Below are positions 59,334-64,000 of a stretch of 64,000 nucleotides of DNA, piece by piece. Each line of letters opens with the position of its first letter. The first letter of the stretch is position 1. The DNA is from Plectrocnemia conspersa. Lineage: Eukaryota > Arthropoda > Insecta > Trichoptera > Polycentropodidae. The notes under the pieces were generated by a model, which was not told the origin of the DNA, ran no database searches, and worked only from the letters and a program-made list of their open reading frames with translations. The stretch spans positions 1,104,756 to 1,168,755 of the forward strand of contig VTFK01000174.1 in NCBI GenBank assembly GCA_009617715.1, read 5' to 3'. A program made the position numbers and the translations under genes.

Positions 59334-60344
59334 TCAGCGAGAGCCGTCTCCCAGCTCGACGACCCGAAAGCCAGGCTCCGCGTCGCAGTCCGCTTCGGGT
59401 GGACGGTGGCTCCTCTCTCTGGTTCTGGGAGGTCTCTGGGGCGGCGGGGGTGGAACTTTGCTGCCCTTGCTCTTCGAGAGTAAGGATTTGATGCGACCTC
59501 CGCAGCGGTAGTAGTAAAGGTATAAAAGCGCGAAAGCGAGCAAAGCGAAGAAGAGCGCCAGCGCGCACACGAGAGCGCCGATCGGGAAGCGGTCTTCGGC
59601 TCCGGTGTCCTGGGGAATCTCCGTCGGCGATTCCTCGGCCGTCGTAGTCTGCGGGGTTTTTTGGGTGGTAGAACGCGGCGGCAGGGGCGGCGGCGGCGGA
59701 CCGGCCTCTGTGCCCACTGAGATGTCCGCGCAGGCACGGAACTCCTCCTGAGGACCGCATCCCACCGCACCAGTGCCATCGGGACAGGTTCCCCAGTTGT
59801 TACCGGCCACGTAGCGCCACTGTAGAACGCAGCGCACGCACTCAAATCCAGCGGGCAGCTTGTATTTCATGGAGTAGATTCGGTTACCGTCTCGCGGGTA
59901 GAACCTCGGCTGTTTCTCCTCGTCCTCGCGCAGCAGCGGGTGCTCGTCGAGGCACTCTTGGGTAACGTTCTCCATGCGCGGGCATAGTCGGAACTCGAAG
60001 TAGCCGTTGTGATTAGCGGTGAGTTCTACGCGCAGCTCTACCGAAGAGCCGATCAGATATTTGCGCACGACCACCCCGCGGCCGTACTTGCCGCCGTACT
60101 CGTGCGCGCGAGGCGGCTTCTGATCCCAAGGGTCTCCGCACACTCCACACTTGCCTCCATTAGAGTGCCACTGGCGAGAAAATCCGCCACAATAGAGTTC
60201 GTGATCGTTGTAATTGTGAGGCGTGTCGAAGCCGTAGCGCCAGGCGGTGGCCCTGCTGGGTGGCTCGATCAGGCGGCCGTGGCCCCGCGCCGTCGGGAGC
60301 CAGCAGCCCAGCCAGAGCGCCGCCAGCGCCGCCAGAGTCCTCAT
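59334..60344 (-). CDS. AA15-type lytic polysaccharide monooxygenase, membrane-anchored
   Basis: A 336-residue intronless ORF. A signal peptide (1-21, ending PTARG) is followed directly by His22 (HGRLIEPPSRATAWRYGF), which becomes the mature N-terminal copper ligand. The second His-brace residue is H112 in TANHNGYFEFRLCP, mature position 91, the same number as in the firebrat enzyme TdAA15A as I recall. Many paired Cys (CGGF, CGVCGDPW, CVRC, GTCPDGTGAVGCG) and the end box GPQEEFRACADI (probable axial aromatic F202) fit AA15. After the catalytic domain come a proline/threonine linker (213-250), one transmembrane helix (about 253-277) and a basic, proline-rich cytosolic tail. AA15 enzymes cleave chitin or cellulose oxidatively. 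A single-pass anchored form suggests action at cell surfaces or cuticle-secreting epithelium rather than free digestion. Function inferred from family. Confidence 0.92.
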   Translation of the reverse strand: MRTLAALAALWLGCWLPTARGHGRLIEPPSRATAWRYGFDTPHNYNDHELYCGGFSRQWHSNGGKCGVCGDPWDQKPPRAHEYGGKYGRGVVVRKYLIGSSVELRVELTANHNGYFEFRLCPRMENVTQECLDEHPLLREDEEKQPRFYPRDGNRIYSMKYKLPAGFECVRCVLQWRYVAGNNWGTCPDGTGAVGCGPQEEFRACADISVGTEAGPPPPPLPPRSTTQKTPQTTTAEESPTEIPQDTGAEDRFPIGALVCALALFFALLAFALLYLYYYRCGGRIKSLLSKSKGSKVPPPPPQRPPRTRERSHRPPEADCDAEPGFRVVELGDGSR

Positions 60345-61158
60345 CTCGACTGCGGGAGAAGTATCAGAGCGGAGCGCGCGACCTCGCCGCGGCGGTCATG
60401 TCGGCGGCCGGACGTCGACTGCGACGCTTTCCCCGTCGCCGGATTTTCTTTCGCACGCTTTCGCGGTCGCGACTGCTCGCGTGCGTTTTCAGCGAGGCTT
60501 CCTTCCCGGTTCGACGGCAATAGTCTTCCGCCAGAAGCGTTTTCAGACGGCGATCGCCAGTCTCCGACTACTTTCGATAGTGTTTTTACATCGAGCGATT
60601 TTTTTTATGAATTGTGCTAATTAACTTAAGAAAGTGTCGTTAACCCTTTACTGCAAAAAAATTCCGCTATGATTTTTTTTCACGTATTACAGTAAAAATA
60701 AAATTAATTAATACTAGAAACGTTAAAAATAAAATCAATAAATTATAGGTGACTGAAAATACAGATGAACGTATGGATTAACCCTTTGAGTAGTGAGTTA
60801 ATTTATACACATTTCTTAATTTGGGAGTGAGTTAATTTTACGTATTTTTCCATACTTATTTCTGTTGTTATTTATTTATTAATATTTTATTTCACTACTT
60901 TTTTTGTATTCGTACGTTTTAATAATATATTATAACACTTTTTTTATTACTAAATTCGTTAATTTATTTTACATATTTTTTATAAATTATTCGGCTTTTG
61001 TGGAATTTATTTGGAGTTTACTAGTGAAAATATAACTTTACCAAAAAATACTCATTCACTGTAACATTCATTATACATCGGATGTAAATAAATAATGATA
61101 AGTATGTAAATGTATATATTACTACATATAGAAAGGTTGAAATCATATAATCTTACTA
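60345..61158. other. LPMO 5' flank and spacer
   Basis: 60,345-60,560 is CpG-rich and probably holds the LPMO promoter and 5' UTR. Further right the sequence turns AT-rich. TTAACCCTTT words near 60,641 and 60,778 resemble piggyBac-type ends but do not pair convincingly. Confidence 0.45.
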
Positions 61159-63037
61159 CCGTCTTTTTCCGAAAATAAGACATCCTCCGAAAATAAGCCC
61201 TAGCGTGATTTTCAGGAGTTTTTGGAATATAAGCCCTCCCCCGAAAATAAGCCCTAGTTAAAATAATGTAAAAAAAAAATTCGTTAAAAAATGCTGTTGA
61301 TTTATTAAGTATGTTTAGCTGCCCTAATACCTACTCGTATTTCAGAGAAATGTTTGAAACAAAATATTCCGAGAAATTCATTGTTTACCTCTACAGTTCA
61401 TTTCTAGCAATGCACCAGCACTGTCAAAATTAATTCTATGAATTTATCTTAAAAATACAACTAAAGCAGCAGTATGCATTTTGCGACAGTGCAGGTATAA
61501 CACTTGTTCATTTCAGTCTTGTAAGTCTGATTATTTCCTTATACGTAATTTTATTTTTTATAAAGTGAATAATTTTTATCCTCAGTTAAAATGAGTACAA
61601 AACGAAAGAGCTATTCCGTCGAGTACAAAAAGGGAATCGTGGAAGACTCCAGGGGTGTAAATCTTGTAACCTTCTGTAAAGAGAAGATGCTGGATCTCCG
61701 TATAGTTCGCAAATGGCGTGCAGACTACGATAACCTGTGTCAACTGGTGGGCCAAGGAAATGAGAAAAAACGCAGAGTTGGATCAGGTCGGCAGCCGTTA
61801 TTTTCTGAGTTGGAAGAATGCATCTGGGAATGGATTGCCGACAGGAGAGCAATGGCTTTGGTTGTGCGCAGGGCTGATATTCAAAAGTTTGCTCTTGAAA
61901 CAGAAATTGAATTTAATATATCCACAGAAGAATTTAAAGCATCGTCACACTGGATGGACAACTTCCTTCAACGACATGAACTGTCTCTAAGGAGATCAAC
62001 AACAATGTTTAAGCTGGAAGACAATGAAGTTGTTAAACGTGCACTTGCGTTTAAGCTTTTTGTTGATGGCATCGATTTTTCGAAATACCAACTCCAACAT
62101 GCTTGCTATGGATGAGACCGCGGTATTCCTAGGCCAAGGAGTTCAAACGACGGTTCACCACAAGGCTTCCTCGTCAATTTACGTTCCTTCTACCGGTTAC
62201 GATAGTGGACGTGTTACCTGTATTTTGGCGATTCGTCTAGATGGCAAGAAAGTATCGCCATTTTAATCACTAAAGGTAAAAGACCAGATTAAACGCATTT
62301 CAGGAATTTATGTCATTGAAAGTGAAAAAAGCCTGGTGCACAAGCAGTTATAAGAAAGTGGGTTGATTTTATGCTGCCACCACTGTTGAGGGGTCAAAAT
62401 AGAGGTTTACTAGTTTGGGATTCAGCCAGTACACACCGCGCTAAAGACATGAAAACTTTCTTGCTGAGAGGAAGATCGATCAAATAATGATTCCGGCAGG
62501 AATGACTGCTTACCTCCAGACACTTGACATTGCAATAAACAAGCCATTTAAGGATCATTTGCGGATGGAAATCAATGAATATATTGAAAACAGAATGGTG
62601 AGAAATCATCGAGGTAATTTTGTAAAAAACCAGGCTTACAAGAAGTTGTGAATTGGGTAAAAAAAATTCATGGGACAAAATTGTTTGTGTTTCCAATGCA
62701 CTACGAACAGGCTACTTAGACAAGAAGTATTCATTTAACGATAGCTATATTGCAAGACATGAGAGATTCGGACCAATGATTTAACAGGAAATGAATTTGG
62801 AAGAAAATCAGAACAGACTTCAGAATTTGATCATTTATGACGATGTTCCAGAAGAAGATGACATGACTGTAATTGAATAAATTTAAATTTCTGTATTCTG
62901 TGTAAAATAAATAAATATTAAATAAAAATATATAAATATACTTTTATTTTTGCCCCTCCCTCGAAAAAAAATAAGCCCTAGCGTATTTTGGACCAAAAAA
63001 GAAAGTAAGACAGTGTCTTATTTTCGGAAAAAGACGG
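61159..63037 (+). mobile_element. pogo/Tigger-type DNA transposon with intact ends
   Basis: Terminal inverted repeats CCGTCTTTTTCCGAAAATAA (from 61,159) and the matching inverted end at 63,018-63,037 are flanked by TA (61,157-61,158; 63,038-63,039). Inside both ends the word AAAATAAGCCCTAGCGT is repeated. The 1,879-base length is typical for an autonomous pogo-like element, and the coding frame is only lightly broken, suggesting fairly recent activity. Confidence 0.9.
61591..62880 (+). pseudogene. pogo-type transposase, frame-broken
   Basis: The first 174 codons are open (MSTKRKSYSVEYKKGIVEDS...). They include a psq/CENP-B-like helix-turn-helix and a second DNA-binding domain (WIADRRAMALVVRRADI...WMDNFLQRHELSLRR). 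A frameshift near 62,090 separates this from the DDE core: NMLAMDETAVFL (first Asp, near 62,098), then DSGRVTCILAIRLDGKKV, a second-Asp region LVWDSASTHRAKDMKTFL near 62,410, and AGMTAYLQTLDIAINKPFK near 62,500. The tail IYDDVPEEDDMTVIE ends at a TAA at 62,878-62,880. Several more frameshifts or stops occur, so no active enzyme is encoded here. Confidence 0.85.
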
Positions 63038-63039
63038 TA

Positions 63040-64000
63040 GCACTTGCAAGATAATTTATATTTTCACTGGTAAAAATACACATCTACTGGTGAAAATGTA
63101 TTTCGATATGATTTTACTTATCTAAAAAATATTTTCGGGTAGATTCGATACTATTTTTTCTAAATTTTCTTTTAGGAATAACCACATGAAACTTAATGTA
63201 TTATTTATTTATCTTGCTGCATTAAATCCAGTTGTCAAATTACTGATAATACAATCTATAAAAACGTTAAATTTATATAATTCAGTTAGTGCTGTTGTTG
63301 ATTTTTCGTTATTTCTGTGATTCTTTCTTAGGTATTCAATCTGAATTTTCAGATCGAATACCTAAATTTACTGCTACTAATTTACATTCGTTGAATAATT
63401 TTCTCTCATATTTTCAAGCAAGTCAACAATAAAGTGAAAACAAATTTTACCACAAAATTACAATCTGTCCCTTTGAATAATATTGTTTATTTTGAAAGTA
63501 CTATCTAGAAAGTGCGTGATTTTGAAGGCAATGTTCCGCTACTTTTTTTTTATTTATTGTATGTATAAAAGGGCTGAAGAAACTTATACCTGAAATGCAT
63601 CAAGTACATACATCTCAAACAACTGTTGTTCAGTTCGGACAATATTTGAGGTCCTTTTACTTTTTTTATACATATATTCTTGCTATGATTTTTTTTCCAG
63701 AGTCGGGCCCGAGAATCCTGTCCCCTCAATATATTTTTTACAAAATGAATATAAATATTTTTTATCGTGTTCATTTATTTCGTAGTCTTTTAGTTTATTG
63801 TTATTATTTTCTATGTGTTCCATCATTTAAATCAGATAGTTATTATCTTTATAAATGTATTAATAAAAGAGACTTTTACAAAAAAAATATTAACAAAAAA
63901 AATCTGCTCCTGGGTTTTTCCGCACTTGATGTTATACCAGATTTTAAAAAAAAACCCTACCGAACAAAAAATATATATTTCCCCTTTTATTTTTTTGGTG
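63040..64000. other. Right edge, AT-rich, nothing recognised
   Basis: Low-complexity A/T runs and short unsupported ORFs only. Confidence 0.6.

Noticed and set aside
60641..60790. TTAACCCTTT words as piggyBac ends near the LPMO gene
   Set aside because: The words are in the same orientation rather than inverted, and no partner end with TTAA was found.

Overview
This is nuclear DNA of an animal, very probably an insect or other arthropod. Housekeeping genes are split by GT-AG introns, many only 55-70 bases long. Exons are GC-rich and set in AT-rich spacer. Transposon relics of several classes (mariner, pogo, hAT, piggyBac-like, Helitron, LINE) are interspersed. An AA15-type lytic polysaccharide monooxygenase and a BolA2/mevalonate kinase gene pair also point to arthropods. 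I cannot fix the order or species from the sequence.

Layout. 1-3,616 (-): the 5' three exons of an HSPBP1-like Hsp70 nucleotide-exchange factor, running off the left edge, with a mariner relic in intron 2. 8,093-19,193 (+): a complete 25-exon ABCA-type full transporter (5,613 coding bases, all exon phases consistent). 19,605-21,851 (+): an intronless RAD54 with two compensating frame breaks. 24,045-27,694 (+): a compact cluster in which an ALG6 glucosyltransferase ORF lies inside the first intron of BolA2, followed 75 bases later by mevalonate kinase. 27,935-40,704 (-): an 11-exon PAXIP1/PTIP gene with six BRCT-domain regions and a giant glutamine-rich first exon. Its 5.4 kb second intron is packed with transposons, including a hAT inserted in a hAT. 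43,643-44,665 (+): two-exon RAD9. 49,063-49,700 (-): UBE2G1-type E2, whose last exon is not visible. 59,334-60,344 (-): an intronless, membrane-anchored AA15 LPMO. The rest is transposon-rich spacer: two related Helitron-like elements carrying duplicated exon-like segments (45,000-48,461 and 52,450-54,086), LINE 3' ends, degenerate tandem repeats, and a pogo/Tigger-type element with intact ends (61,159-63,037).

Three of the proteins (RAD54, PTIP, RAD9) act in DNA-damage signalling and recombination, but they are separated by unrelated genes and I see no reason to call them a functional cluster. The most interesting architecture is BolA2/ALG6/MVK. BolA2 exon 1 can be joined either to an acceptor 16 bases before the ALG6 start codon or to BolA2 exon 2. 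In the first case the BolA2 frame ends one base before the ALG6 ATG, so one promoter could feed two unrelated proteins.

Four frame breaks in three otherwise well-conserved genes (RAD54 twice, PTIP, UBE2G1) lie at or near short runs or short repeats. They look more like consensus errors of the assembly than real mutations. All protein names come from reading motifs and recalling family sequences; no database search was possible.
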